54,186 nucleotides of DNA. It comes from DTU063 sp001512695 (lineage in GTDB: Bacteria > Bacillota > Thermosediminibacteria > Thermosediminibacterales > Tepidanaerobacteraceae). A program made the position numbers and the translations under genes. This document shows positions 25,325-33,748 of this stretch, one piece after another. The stretch is from assembly GCA_049658265.1 (NCBI GenBank), contig JBASOM010000037.1:1-54186 (forward strand), written 5' to 3'. The notes under the pieces were generated by a model. It did not search any database. It was given only the letters and a program-made list of their open reading frames with translations, and had not been told where the DNA came from. Within the stretch, counting starts at the first letter, position 1; every line of letters starts with the position of its first letter.

Positions 25325-26134
25325 TTACATTGCATTTTTGTCGGTAAAAGAATGCTTTTTGGGTTCGAAAAAGGTTCCTGCACAGCCGGTCCCGTCAATG
25401 ATACCGTAAATGTCCGATGGTTTTTCCCCATCTATAATGGCCATGGCAATTCCCGCCTCGGTTGCGATTTTGGCTGCCTTTATCTTGCTCAGCATGCCTC
25501 CCGTGCCAAAGTCAGAGTAGCTGTCTTCGGCCAAGGCCTCGATTTCAGGTGTGATTTCCTTTACATAAGGTATTTTTTCCGCTCCGGGTTCGTGGGGAGG
25601 CATCGTATAAAGACCGTCCACGTCCGAAAGCAGCACCAAGAGGTCTGCTCTTATTAACTTTGCCACCACCGCCGCCAGTGTGTCGTTGTCACCGAAAACT
25701 ATCTCCTCTACCGCCACCGTATCGTTTTCATTTACTATGGGAACCACATCGAATTCAAAAAGGGTTGTAAATGTATTTAAAGCATTTTGCCGGCGTACGC
25801 CTTTTTCTATATCGTCCCGGGTAAGTAAAACCTGGGCTACAATGATGCCGTATTCCAGGAACAGCTTTTCGTAAAACTGCATCAAGATTCCCTGGCCCAC
25901 CGCCGCCAATGCCTGTTTTATCTTAATATCGCCTTTGCCATTTATGCCAAGCCTACCGGCGCCCGTGCCCACAGCCCCTGATGAAACCAGGACCACATTT
26001 TTGCCCCTGTTCTTTATATCAGAAATCACCCTGACCAGTTTTTCCATTCCCGCAAAATTCAGTTTGCCGCTCTCGTGTACAAGTGTTGTAGTTCCTACTT
26101 TCACAACTATGGTTTGATATAGATTGGATTTCAT
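25325..26134 (-). CDS. proB: Glutamate 5-kinase, short form
   Basis: ProB phosphorylates glutamate at the gamma position. The amino-acid kinase fold is visible in VVKVGTTTLV, VLVSSGAVGTGAGRLG, IVNENDTVAVEEIVFGDND and LLSDVDGLY, followed by GTGGMLSKIKAAKIA. At 269 residues it lacks the C-terminal PUA domain found in the roughly 370-residue enzymes of E. coli and Bacillus; short forms are known in other bacteria. It forms an operon with proA. The ATG at 26134 has GGGGTGAC upstream. Confidence 0.95.
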   Translation of the reverse strand: MKSNLYQTIVVKVGTTTLVHESGKLNFAGMEKLVRVISDIKNRGKNVVLVSSGAVGTGAGRLGINGKGDIKIKQALAAVGQGILMQFYEKLFLEYGIIVAQVLLTRDDIEKGVRRQNALNTFTTLFEFDVVPIVNENDTVAVEEIVFGDNDTLAAVVAKLIRADLLVLLSDVDGLYTMPPHEPGAEKIPYVKEITPEIEALAEDSYSDFGTGGMLSKIKAAKIATEAGIAMAIIDGEKPSDIYGIIDGTGCAGTFFEPKKHSFTDKNAM

Positions 26135-26214
26135 GTCGTCACCCCAAGTTTACCAAAAGTAATTCATTCATTGTATTGTATAATTATAACACTTGTATGC
26201 AAAAAATCAATGAG

Positions 26215-27612
26215 TCAAACATGTCTAATTACTTCAAATCTTTCAATTTGGTATTTTTCATCAGGCCTTATGCCGGCTTTAGCCAGGACAATTCTCAGCT
26301 GCTCCTCTACCGTATCAACGCCTTCCAAATCCGGAAGTAAGAGACCGGACCTTGCTCCCTTTCTGACAATTACGCCGTACTTTTTGGGATCAAGCATATC
26401 TTTTGAATCGACGGGCTGCGGCTTTGTAAGTACATCCACCGAATACTCAAGGTCTTCCAACTCATCAGAGCCTACCGGGTAGAACCTGGGGTCTTCATAG
26501 CCTGCTGCTATGGCATTCCTCTGTATTTCTTCGGCGATGTTTTTCCGAGTGGGCAGATAAGTGCCTATGCAACCCCGAAGCTGGCCGTGCTTTTTTATAG
26601 ATACGAAAACTCCGGCTTTCGAGCTTAGCATTTCCTCAGGCAGGTCATCGGGAAGCTCTGGTATTCTCCCTTCTCTTACGTACGTCTCAAGAGTATAGCG
26701 GGCAAGTCTCACGTAAGGATCTTCTTTTGCCCTACGCTCATCGATTTCATCCCGACGCTGCTGGTATAGTTCCTGGAGTATGCTATCTCCCCTTCCATCG
26801 GGTTTAAACCTGGCAATGCAGTACCCGACGCCAAATGGCCCCTCATAGGACAGTACTTCGGACTTTACCCGATAGCCATCCAGGGCTCCCGCCATGGTCC
26901 AGATTGACCTAAGACCGCATTCTCCGGCCCTTTCGATGAGGGATGGTTCTAAGGCCTTCAAGGCTTTAATATCAAAGGTTTTCAGTATTTCCACCAGTTT
27001 ATTATCAAAAATCCTTCCGTTTACATCATATCCAGCGGGAGCATCATAAGTGAGTCTGTGGGACAGGTCTCCGCTGGCTATGACCACCACTTTCTTGGCT
27101 AGGGCTTCCGCTGATTCTCTTATGAGTCTGCCGAAAGCATACAGCTCCTCGTAGGGCAGCATGCCGAAGGCTATGGGAAGCAGTTTAAATTCCTTAAAGT
27201 GCTTGGTGACAAAGTATAGGGGTACCGTAACTCCATGGTCCAGTTTTTTGTTAATGCCGAAGCCAAAGAAACTGGCTTTACCGGCTGTTGTAGCGGGTAT
27301 ATCCTTGTGCTCCGCCCTTGTCAGCAGCTCCTCTTTTAATTCATCATCCCGGACGAAATCCATCTTTATCTGGGGTACTCCGAAGTCTGCAAGGCTCCCC
27401 CTCAGCGGAAAATCGTAGATGCATAAGGCATCGTAAAAAACAGGACCGTGGGGGGAAATGATGACAATGGTGTCAGGAGCAAGTTCTTTTATTTCTCTCG
27501 CCACAGTATCGGCTGCCTTAACCGAGGCTGCAACCTTCTGGGTTTCCCTGCCTCCTACCTCTTCTATCATAATGGCGGGATGCGGCATCAGGTAACAGGA
27601 CAGTATAGCCAC
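26215..27612 (-). CDS. Fused AmmeMemoRadiSam protein: Memo (AmrB) plus AMMECR1 (AmrA)
   Basis: Two domains are joined. Residues 1-270 are the Memo/class III extradiol dioxygenase-like domain, with the His-rich positions MPHPAIMIEEVG, ISPHGPVFYD and a late ASGDLSHRL. Residues 290-465 are AMMECR1, with GVFVSIKKHGQLRGCIGTY and the motif EEIQRNAIAAGYEDPRFYPV. The eukaryotic homologues are MEMO1 and AMMECR1; the bacterial role is unknown. A GTG start at 27612 follows AAAGGAGG. The radical SAM partner (22.0-23.0 kb) completes the triad. The fusion suggests A and B act together. Confidence 0.9.
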   Translation of the reverse strand: MAILSCYLMPHPAIMIEEVGGRETQKVAASVKAADTVAREIKELAPDTIVIISPHGPVFYDALCIYDFPLRGSLADFGVPQIKMDFVRDDELKEELLTRAEHKDIPATTAGKASFFGFGINKKLDHGVTVPLYFVTKHFKEFKLLPIAFGMLPYEELYAFGRLIRESAEALAKKVVVIASGDLSHRLTYDAPAGYDVNGRIFDNKLVEILKTFDIKALKALEPSLIERAGECGLRSIWTMAGALDGYRVKSEVLSYEGPFGVGYCIARFKPDGRGDSILQELYQQRRDEIDERRAKEDPYVRLARYTLETYVREGRIPELPDDLPEEMLSSKAGVFVSIKKHGQLRGCIGTYLPTRKNIAEEIQRNAIAAGYEDPRFYPVGSDELEDLEYSVDVLTKPQPVDSKDMLDPKKYGVIVRKGARSGLLLPDLEGVDTVEEQLRIVLAKAGIRPDEKYQIERFEVIRHV

Positions 27613-27637
27613 AGTAAAACCTCCTTTCCTATATATT

Positions 27638-28810
27638 TTAGCTTGCACCCTTGTACTTCATCCGCTGCTCACGTATAAAGGGCCTATACACGCATTGGTA
27701 CAGGCAAAAGCCTATAAAGGGCAGCACGGCAAGATAGAGGTACAGCCATTTAAAGTCGATGTACTTGCTAAAGCCCCCCAACATGACTCCTGCGGCCACG
27801 CCTAAGTCAAAGGCAGCCGTCAGCACGCCTAGGGCCATGCTCCTTGATACTTCGTAAATGTTAATGACCAGAAGTGAGGTCATGAGCGGGAATAGGAGCG
27901 CGAAGCCCACTCCGTAAATCATTGCCGCGACGATGAGCTTTGGAAAACTATCAACGAAACTCATGAATATAAATGAAAGGGTCAGGACTGCCAAAGCTAC
28001 CGCCACCAGTTCTTCCAGGTAGCGATTGCTCCACCTGCCGATTACCAGCCTTGTGGCAACCACCACCGCAGTATTTATGATAAAGAAATACTCCGTTCCG
28101 GTTATCCCTTTGGCCACAGCAAAAAGGGGCAGCATGGCCGAAATGGCGCCAAAGGTAACCATGCCGCAAAAGAGCACAATAGTTGGCAGGTACACGCTGC
28201 GGTTTAAAAGCACGCTTAGAAAACTTGAATTTCCCTGGCTTTGTTTGCTAGTGCTTACATCTGATGAGAAAAATAGTAACACCATTGCAATTGCGGCAAC
28301 AATTACAGTCCCCCAGACGGCAGCGGTAAAACCGTATCCTTCCATGAGCTTAATTCCGGCCGCAGGGGCAAGGCCTTTTGCGATAATAACAGCAATGGAA
28401 TTATAACCCATAAAGCGGGTCAGGTTTTCAGAAGACGCGATATCAGCACTAAAAGTTGCAGAGGCCACGGTAAAGGCTCCAACCGTAAAGCCGTAAATCA
28501 GCAGGGTAAGGGAAAGGCCAGGTATTGCATACGGCAATTTTAACAGGAAGGGGGTTAAGAAAAATAGTATTATTGATATAAACATCACTTTTTTGCTGCC
28601 ATAGGAGTTTATCATAACTCCGCCGACCGGCCTTGCAATCATGGAGCTTATAGAAAAAAGGCCCATTACGGTGCCGATGGTCAAGTTGTCAAAGCCGAGA
28701 TACAGCATGTGGTCGGGTATGACGGGCATCATTATGTAATAGGTGGAAATAAAGGTTATAGTGGCAGCTAGGACTATCACAAAGTTCTTTATTTCATCAT
28801 GTATTTTCAA
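27638..28810 (-). CDS. MFS transporter, drug-efflux-like
   Basis: The 390-residue protein has twelve hydrophobic helices and the MFS loop-2/3 pattern ARPVGGVMINSYGSKK. The conserved LxxxYIMMPVIPDHMLYLG start is typical of tetracycline/multidrug-like members. The substrate is unknown. The TTG at 28810 has GGGAGAG upstream. It lies 25 bases ahead of the Memo-AMMECR1 gene and is probably in the same transcript, which hints at a transport role in that system, without proof. Confidence 0.85.
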   Translation of the reverse strand: MKIHDEIKNFVIVLAATITFISTYYIMMPVIPDHMLYLGFDNLTIGTVMGLFSISSMIARPVGGVMINSYGSKKVMFISIILFFLTPFLLKLPYAIPGLSLTLLIYGFTVGAFTVASATFSADIASSENLTRFMGYNSIAVIIAKGLAPAAGIKLMEGYGFTAAVWGTVIVAAIAMVLLFFSSDVSTSKQSQGNSSFLSVLLNRSVYLPTIVLFCGMVTFGAISAMLPLFAVAKGITGTEYFFIINTAVVVATRLVIGRWSNRYLEELVAVALAVLTLSFIFMSFVDSFPKLIVAAMIYGVGFALLFPLMTSLLVINIYEVSRSMALGVLTAAFDLGVAAGVMLGGFSKYIDFKWLYLYLAVLPFIGFCLYQCVYRPFIREQRMKYKGAS

Positions 28811-28886
28811 TCTGATCTCTCCCTGTTACAATTGTCTGGTAATTGTTATTTTATCATATAGCTCTGCAAAAAGTAAGCTGTGCTTG

Positions 28887-28917
28887 CAAAAAAGCCCATC
28901 TGAAATAGATGGACTTT
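28887..28917 (-). terminator. Terminator after the acyl-ACP-reductase-like gene
   Basis: AAAGTCCATCT pairs with AGATGGGCTTT on the minus strand, with one mismatch and a five-base loop (28891-28901, 28907-28917), followed by a short T run. It begins three bases past the stop codon. Confidence 0.75.
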
Positions 28918-28919
28918 GT

Positions 28920-30002
28920 TTAACAGGATCTTTCTATTTTTCGCCTTGCATTTTCCTTGATTTTTTCAATTTGTTCCTCCGTAACAGCCCTTTCAAAGCT
29001 TCGAAAACCTGCCAGTTTAAAGCCGTGCTTCTCGGCTATCCTGCTTATTTCTTCTACCTGCTCTACGGTCAGCTCTCTTCCCAGGGTAAAGCTCTCGTAG
29101 CGGCCTTCCAGGGCCAGCATCATGGTCTCAGCCATGCAGGCATATGCCGTCTTTGGTGGAAAGCCGAAATTGAAGTTGAAATTCACATCACCGGGGACTT
29201 CCACAACGCCTCCCTCTATAATCAATACATCACTCCGCTTTTGGGCCACTTCCTTTGACACATCTCTAGGCCTTGACACATCACATACTACCGCACCGGG
29301 CTTTAAGTCTTCCGCCTCTATTATGGCATCCAGGCTGCTGGTAACAGTGATGATGACATCGGCCTTTCTGACAGCCTTTTTCACATTTGATGTGATCATC
29401 ACCGAAAGGCCCGTGTCCTTTAATATTTTATCAGCAACCCTTTCCAGCTTCTCAGTGTGTCTTCCGGCTAGGGTCATGTATTTGCAATCTTTGGCAAGGA
29501 TTTGAGCACAGACGTTGCCTATGGAACCGGCAGCTCCTATTACCAGGACCTGGGCATCTTTGATGCTTTTTCCCATGATCTCCGCAGCCTTTTTGGTGCC
29601 TTCGATGGCCGTTGCCACCGTATAGCTGTTGCCCGTTGTCACCGGGATATTCAGGTTCTTGGCAACAGTAATACCTGCATCTCCCACTACGGCCGTAAAC
29701 GCTCCAAGGCCCAGGATCTTAGCCCCCATTTTTTCTGCCAGCTTGCCGGTCTTAATTATTTTGTCCATTACATACTCCTCCGGCAGCTCTATCATTTGCT
29801 TGGTAGTAAGGGGACATGCTACGAAATAGCCTTCGGCTTCACTGTGCTCACTTCTTACGCCCGTTATATGAGAAATCTTCATCGGCGGAAATCTCTTGAT
29901 GATTCCCTCGACGGCGCTTTCAGGCAATTTTTCCATGAACTTAAGCTTTCTGTAGATATCAGAGAGTTCGATGGGATGTATCATAAATGCAAATTTTTCC
30001 AT
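28920..30002 (-). CDS. Acyl-ACP-reductase-like / shikimate-dehydrogenase-like NAD(P) oxidoreductase
   Basis: The product of 360 residues has an N-terminal domain of about 150 residues, then a Rossmann domain with VLVIGAAGSIGNVCAQILAK. It resembles the cyanobacterial long-chain acyl-ACP reductase AAR across its whole length: GLGAFTAVVGDAG and PVTTGNSYT before the Rossmann fold, and ACMAETMMLALEG with a conserved Cys near the end, where AAR has its catalytic Cys in ACFAEA. Such Firmicutes proteins are often called shikimate dehydrogenase, which the alignment pattern does not support well. AAR makes fatty aldehydes from acyl-ACP. The true substrate here is unknown. The ATG at 30002 follows GAGG. 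It is the last gene of a tight three-gene operon. Confidence 0.7.
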   Translation of the reverse strand: MEKFAFMIHPIELSDIYRKLKFMEKLPESAVEGIIKRFPPMKISHITGVRSEHSEAEGYFVACPLTTKQMIELPEEYVMDKIIKTGKLAEKMGAKILGLGAFTAVVGDAGITVAKNLNIPVTTGNSYTVATAIEGTKKAAEIMGKSIKDAQVLVIGAAGSIGNVCAQILAKDCKYMTLAGRHTEKLERVADKILKDTGLSVMITSNVKKAVRKADVIITVTSSLDAIIEAEDLKPGAVVCDVSRPRDVSKEVAQKRSDVLIIEGGVVEVPGDVNFNFNFGFPPKTAYACMAETMMLALEGRYESFTLGRELTVEQVEEISRIAEKHGFKLAGFRSFERAVTEEQIEKIKENARRKIERSC

Positions 30003-30023
30003 TTTCACACCTCGAATTTTATT

Positions 30024-30929
30024 TTAATTTAGGACTTCTATCCGCGGGCTAAATCCGATCCTGTCAAGTAGCTCGTTGTAATCGGCTGGAGTCAGTGATT
30101 TATACGGCTTTTCTGAAAGGGAAACCAGCACTCCTTCCATTACATTGGTCCCGAAAGACCTTCCGTTGAGCTTCGGTGTAGTCGTAATTAGCATCCTGGC
30201 ACCGCGTTCCCTGAGCAGGGCCACGTCATCAGCAGTCACCGTATTTGTCAGGATGATCTTCCCCGAAATATCCAGGGGCAGATGCTGCTTTATGAAATGA
30301 AAGTCTCCGGCAATCACATCGGCATCGTTGTAAAAGCGGCCAAATTTGGGGTTGGGTTTCTTTTCCTGCTTTTCTCCAACGGGATACAGCACGCTGATAG
30401 GCAGCCTGCAGGCAATTGGTGCAATAATGCTAGCTATTATATTTAGGCTCTTCAAAGACTTGAGGGGAACGGGCACACCCAGGGCAAATACCAGGTCCCC
30501 CAATGTCAAATCGCAGCCCGACTTTTCCAGGGATTCAGCCAAGCCGAAGCGGTCCATGCCGCACACCAGGAGAACTCTTTTGTTTTTAAAATCCACGATC
30601 TTTTCCCTTATAAGATAATCTATAACTTTCCTCTCCAAAGTATTCTTAAGACCAGAACCGTCAACAATAGGGGAAAGCTTGGCTGCCCTGGCAATCGGCA
30701 CGGCATCTTTTATCGTGTAGCGCTTGTCACCAACGGATATGTAAAGGTCTATCCCGCCCATGCCAAAGGCGCTGACTTTGCCGTCATATTCTTTTATAAT
30801 TTCGATGGCTTTTTTTATGTCGCCATCGGTGCCTATGCGCTCGATTATAAACCGTTCTCCCAGGACCTCGACTTCTACCCTGTGGTTTCGCTTAGAGGAG
30901 CCTATGCTCACGCTCATCACATGTTTCAT
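30024..30929 (-). CDS. Conserved protein, often labelled quinate 5-dehydrogenase
   Basis: The protein of about 301 residues shows the segments SAFGMGGIDLYISVG, VLLVCGMDRFGLAESLE, GDLVFALGVPVPL, DADVIAGDFHFIKQHLP and LITTTPKLNGRSFGTNV. These recur in Thermoanaerobacter-like and Moorella-like genomes under the name quinate 5-dehydrogenase. I see no classical GxGxxG Rossmann motif, so that name is doubtful. It sits one base after the HTH gene and 21 bases before the AAR-like gene, a fixed context that suggests a shared pathway. The ATG at 30929 has GGCGG at nine bases. No function is assigned from sequence. Confidence 0.6.
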   Translation of the reverse strand: MKHVMSVSIGSSKRNHRVEVEVLGERFIIERIGTDGDIKKAIEIIKEYDGKVSAFGMGGIDLYISVGDKRYTIKDAVPIARAAKLSPIVDGSGLKNTLERKVIDYLIREKIVDFKNKRVLLVCGMDRFGLAESLEKSGCDLTLGDLVFALGVPVPLKSLKSLNIIASIIAPIACRLPISVLYPVGEKQEKKPNPKFGRFYNDADVIAGDFHFIKQHLPLDISGKIILTNTVTADDVALLRERGARMLITTTPKLNGRSFGTNVMEGVLVSLSEKPYKSLTPADYNELLDRIGFSPRIEVLN

Positions 30930-30930
30930 T

Positions 30931-31467
30931 TCACTCATCCGCCTTCTTTAAAGTCTTAATAATATTCCTCAAGTTGTCCGGTTCAACGTAAACGTCCTGT
31001 GTTATGGGCGATTTGCCTATCTCAATTGAAACAACTTCATTGTCCAGCAGCGCCTTAAACAGCCTCAGCCTTTGTTCCGAGCCCAGCATTATAACCACGT
31101 CGTACTGCCTCACCTTGTAGATGATGCTCATTACCTCATTCAAGAGCTCGATGCCGCTTTTCTCGTACACGAAATCCCAGCGCTCCCGGTCGGTCATCAG
31201 CAGGGAGTAATCCACCCCTTCTTCTACAGCCACTTGCTTTAATTCCTCTATGTTCTTTATCGGAAAGCCTATCAAAGCTATAGTTTTGCCCTTTCTTATC
31301 TCTCCGAGGCCTTCCAAACGTGACAAAAAGGTCCTGTCGGTGTTGAACCTTTTGGCCACTTCGGCCTGGGAAAGTCCCTGCTGTCTCAGATCCAGCATCT
31401 CTTTTATAGTCGTCACTATGCGGGAAAAGCTTATGAGTTTATCTCCTATTCTTACAAGGTCCACCAC
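30931..31467 (-). CDS. HTH transcriptional regulator of the AAR-like operon
   Basis: The 178-residue protein has an N-terminal Cro/CI-type helix-turn-helix (DLRQQGLSQAEVAKRFNTDR, then TFLSRLEGLGEIRKG). An alpha/beta region follows with ALIGFPIKN, and a C-terminal domain with DVVIMLGSEQRLRLFKALL. The start is a GTG at 31467 behind GGAGG. It leads the operon with the next two genes. Control of its own operon is the natural inference; the ligand of the second domain is unknown. Confidence 0.75.
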   Translation of the reverse strand: MVDLVRIGDKLISFSRIVTTIKEMLDLRQQGLSQAEVAKRFNTDRTFLSRLEGLGEIRKGKTIALIGFPIKNIEELKQVAVEEGVDYSLLMTDRERWDFVYEKSGIELLNEVMSIIYKVRQYDVVIMLGSEQRLRLFKALLDNEVVSIEIGKSPITQDVYVEPDNLRNIIKTLKKADE

Positions 31468-31616
31468 AACACCTCCATGTGCACATTTTTGTGCTCATCT
31501 TATTTTATCCTACAGAAACTAAAAAATCAAGATTTTATTAAGTCTTTGTGGGGTCTACAATGAAATTATTTTTTGCCAAAGGGGGAATATTAATAGCAAA
31601 AAAGGCGGAGGTTTTT

Positions 31617-32747
31617 ATGAAAGTAATAAGCGGAGCTATCGTCGGCCTCGGAGGCTTTGCAAGGATCATAGCAGCTGCCATAAGGGAAAGTAGAAGGGTT
31701 TCCTTGATTGCCGGCTGCGATATAGTTCCTGAAAGGCTAAATGAGTTCAGAAAAGAAGCGGGTATGGAAAGGTTATATGATAGTATAGATAAATTATTGG
31801 CCGACCCACAGATAGATTTTGTCATAATCGCGACCTTGCCGGCCCAGCATTATGATATGGGAAGGCTGGCCTTAGAAGCCGGCAAGCACGTATTTTTTGA
31901 AAAGCCTGGGGCCCTTATGCCCCAGCAGCTTGCAAAACTCATAGAGCTTGCCGAATCGAAAGGTTTAAAAACGAGCATCGACTTTGTGATGCGGAGAAAT
32001 CCCCTGTACTTAATACTAAAGGAAATCTGCAGTTTAAATATTTTCGGTCTCCTTGAAAGGGCTGCCTTGGAAAACTACGCCCACGATGATAGCCTGCCGC
32101 CGGAGCACTGGTTCTGGGACTACGAAAAAAGTGGGGGCATCTGGGTAGAACATGGAGTTCACTTTTTCGATTTGGTCAATTGGCTGATGGGTATGCCGAA
32201 GAGAGGCAATGGAGATAAGATTCCCAGAGGAAATGGCCTCATAGACAGGGTGCTGGGCACAGCTTATCACGACAAAGGTGCAGTTATTAGCTACTACCAC
32301 GGCTTTACAAAGCCTGAGGCCTTTGAAAAAACGCTCTTTTCCTTTGTTTTTGAAAGGGCCTATGCCAATATTGAAGGCTGGATCCCGATAAGTCTTTCCA
32401 TAGATGCCATGGTGACAGCTGAAATTGAAAAATTGCTAATGGCGGATTTACTGATGAAAGCCCGCTCCTTTTTGCCGGGAGTTGATCTAAGTCTAGAAAC
32501 GAAACTATTAAACGAGTGGGATGGTGAAAAAACTTTCAAGGGCAGGGGGAAAAGTTACGGAGCTACGGCCAGGGCTGAATTTACTTATAGACTCAGTTGC
32601 GACCGCTGGGAAGTGTATAGGGCCTGTGTTCGGCAGGGTATTGAAGACCTTGCCGCCGCCATAACCGCTGAGAAGGAATCGCCCGATGTGACGCTGTATG
32701 ATGCCAAAAAAGCACTGGATGTTGCCTGCATGATGGAGGGACGATAA
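31617..32747 (+). CDS. Gfo/Idh/MocA family oxidoreductase
   Basis: The only clear plus-strand gene. The 376-residue product has an N-terminal NAD(P)-binding fold (GAIVGLGGFARIIAAAIRES) and the family EKP motif in GKHVFFEKPGALMP, followed by a conserved EHGVHFFDLVNWLMG that carries the catalytic His region. Members oxidise or reduce sugars, inositols or similar polyols. The ATG at 31617 follows GGCGGAGG; earlier in-frame codons lack a site. It faces the unknown gene at 32.8 kb across a shared hairpin. Substrate cannot be read here. Confidence 0.88.
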   Translation: MKVISGAIVGLGGFARIIAAAIRESRRVSLIAGCDIVPERLNEFRKEAGMERLYDSIDKLLADPQIDFVIIATLPAQHYDMGRLALEAGKHVFFEKPGALMPQQLAKLIELAESKGLKTSIDFVMRRNPLYLILKEICSLNIFGLLERAALENYAHDDSLPPEHWFWDYEKSGGIWVEHGVHFFDLVNWLMGMPKRGNGDKIPRGNGLIDRVLGTAYHDKGAVISYYHGFTKPEAFEKTLFSFVFERAYANIEGWIPISLSIDAMVTAEIEKLLMADLLMKARSFLPGVDLSLETKLLNEWDGEKTFKGRGKSYGATARAEFTYRLSCDRWEVYRACVRQGIEDLAAAITAEKESPDVTLYDAKKALDVACMMEGR

Positions 32748-32768
32748 AGTGCGGCCAAAGGCCGCACT
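32748..32768. terminator. Hairpin between convergent genes
   Basis: AGTGCGGCC with GGCCGCACT (32748-32756, 32760-32768) forms a nine-base GC-rich stem with an AAA loop, starting one base past the oxidoreductase stop. It is placed to end transcription from both sides, although the T runs are weak. Confidence 0.7.
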
Positions 32769-32774
32769 AGAATT

Positions 32775-33734
32775 TTAACTCCAGGGATTTGCAGGAAACT
32801 TTTGAATTACCTTCTTTATTACACTCATCTCTTCAGGCGTGTCATCATGGAACATGCCCTTTTTTAAGCCCTGAAGGTGTCTCACTCCCTTTTGAGTGCT
32901 TATGTCCATCTCCTTTGTCAGTTTTGAAACCGTCTTATTCCTGGCGGTGTTCAGCGAATCTATAATATTCGCACCGCTCGTAATTTGTTTTTTGAGTTCT
33001 TCAGACAGGTAAAAGGAAGCCATCTGTGTCAGCGGATTTCCGCAGAAACCGCTTCGGGTCACGCCGAACATTTCGGGAAGCTTTTTGGCAATCCCAATCT
33101 CCACAGACCACTTGAGTTCCTCGGTCTCCCTTTCCATGCATTCCCTTAGAGTCTTGGGAGTGCACATGGCGTAGTTTTTAAGGGAGCGGATAATGGCATG
33201 TTCGACTGTATGAGCCTTTTCCGGCTCTATTTCCTTGCCCAGGTGGCCGACGATGGCCACATCCTTGCCCGTTTCCAGGTCAAAACCGTATATCGTAATC
33301 TCCACGTCCCTCCTGTCAGAACCAAAGCTGGTGTACCCTCCCGTAGGATACCAGCCGGCGCCGCAGATTACTGGGTATCCCGATGAGCGCAGTTCGTGGA
33401 TATCTATTTTTTCCAGGTCCAGGGCCAGCAGCCCTTCCTTGGAAACGGCAAAGCTCTTGGCCTTGCATCTATCTCTACCCGACACCCGGGCAAATAGGGC
33501 ACTTTTGCCCGTTTGGGGAATCTTATCCTTCCACAGGTCCTCGATTCTGGCCAGGACACCAACGGGATAAGTCCTTTGGTCATCAGTTGACAGGGGAAAT
33601 AGAAAGATATCGCCACCTACACCGGTCTTTGCCAGCATATTGGCAAAGAAGGGTTCAAGAAACACGCCTTGGAGCACACCACCGTCCGTCCGTGGAAGCA
33701 CTCCGTTTATAATAGGTATTGCATAAACTTCCAA
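32775..33734 (-). CDS. Conserved protein of unknown function with an HTVEH motif
   Basis: I do not recognise this 319-residue protein. It starts EVYAIPIINGVLPRTDGGV, then VGGDIFLFPLSTDDQRTYPV, a GAGWYPTGGYTSFGSD loop and, near residue 205, HTVEHAIIRSLKNYAMC. Later come GFCGNPLTQMASFYL and a Lys-rich C-terminus. The H-T-x-E-H pattern resembles metal sites in LuxS and in AlaRS-type editing domains, but no other part matches those families. It has no membrane segment or signal peptide. The TTG at 33734 follows GGAGG by eight bases. It is followed by a hairpin and preceded by dusB, 14 bases away, so it is probably co-transcribed with dusB. Confidence 0.7.
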   Translation of the reverse strand: MEVYAIPIINGVLPRTDGGVLQGVFLEPFFANMLAKTGVGGDIFLFPLSTDDQRTYPVGVLARIEDLWKDKIPQTGKSALFARVSGRDRCKAKSFAVSKEGLLALDLEKIDIHELRSSGYPVICGAGWYPTGGYTSFGSDRRDVEITIYGFDLETGKDVAIVGHLGKEIEPEKAHTVEHAIIRSLKNYAMCTPKTLRECMERETEELKWSVEIGIAKKLPEMFGVTRSGFCGNPLTQMASFYLSEELKKQITSGANIIDSLNTARNKTVSKLTKEMDISTQKGVRHLQGLKKGMFHDDTPEEMSVIKKVIQKFPANPWS

Positions 33735-33748
33735 GGCATACACCTCCT

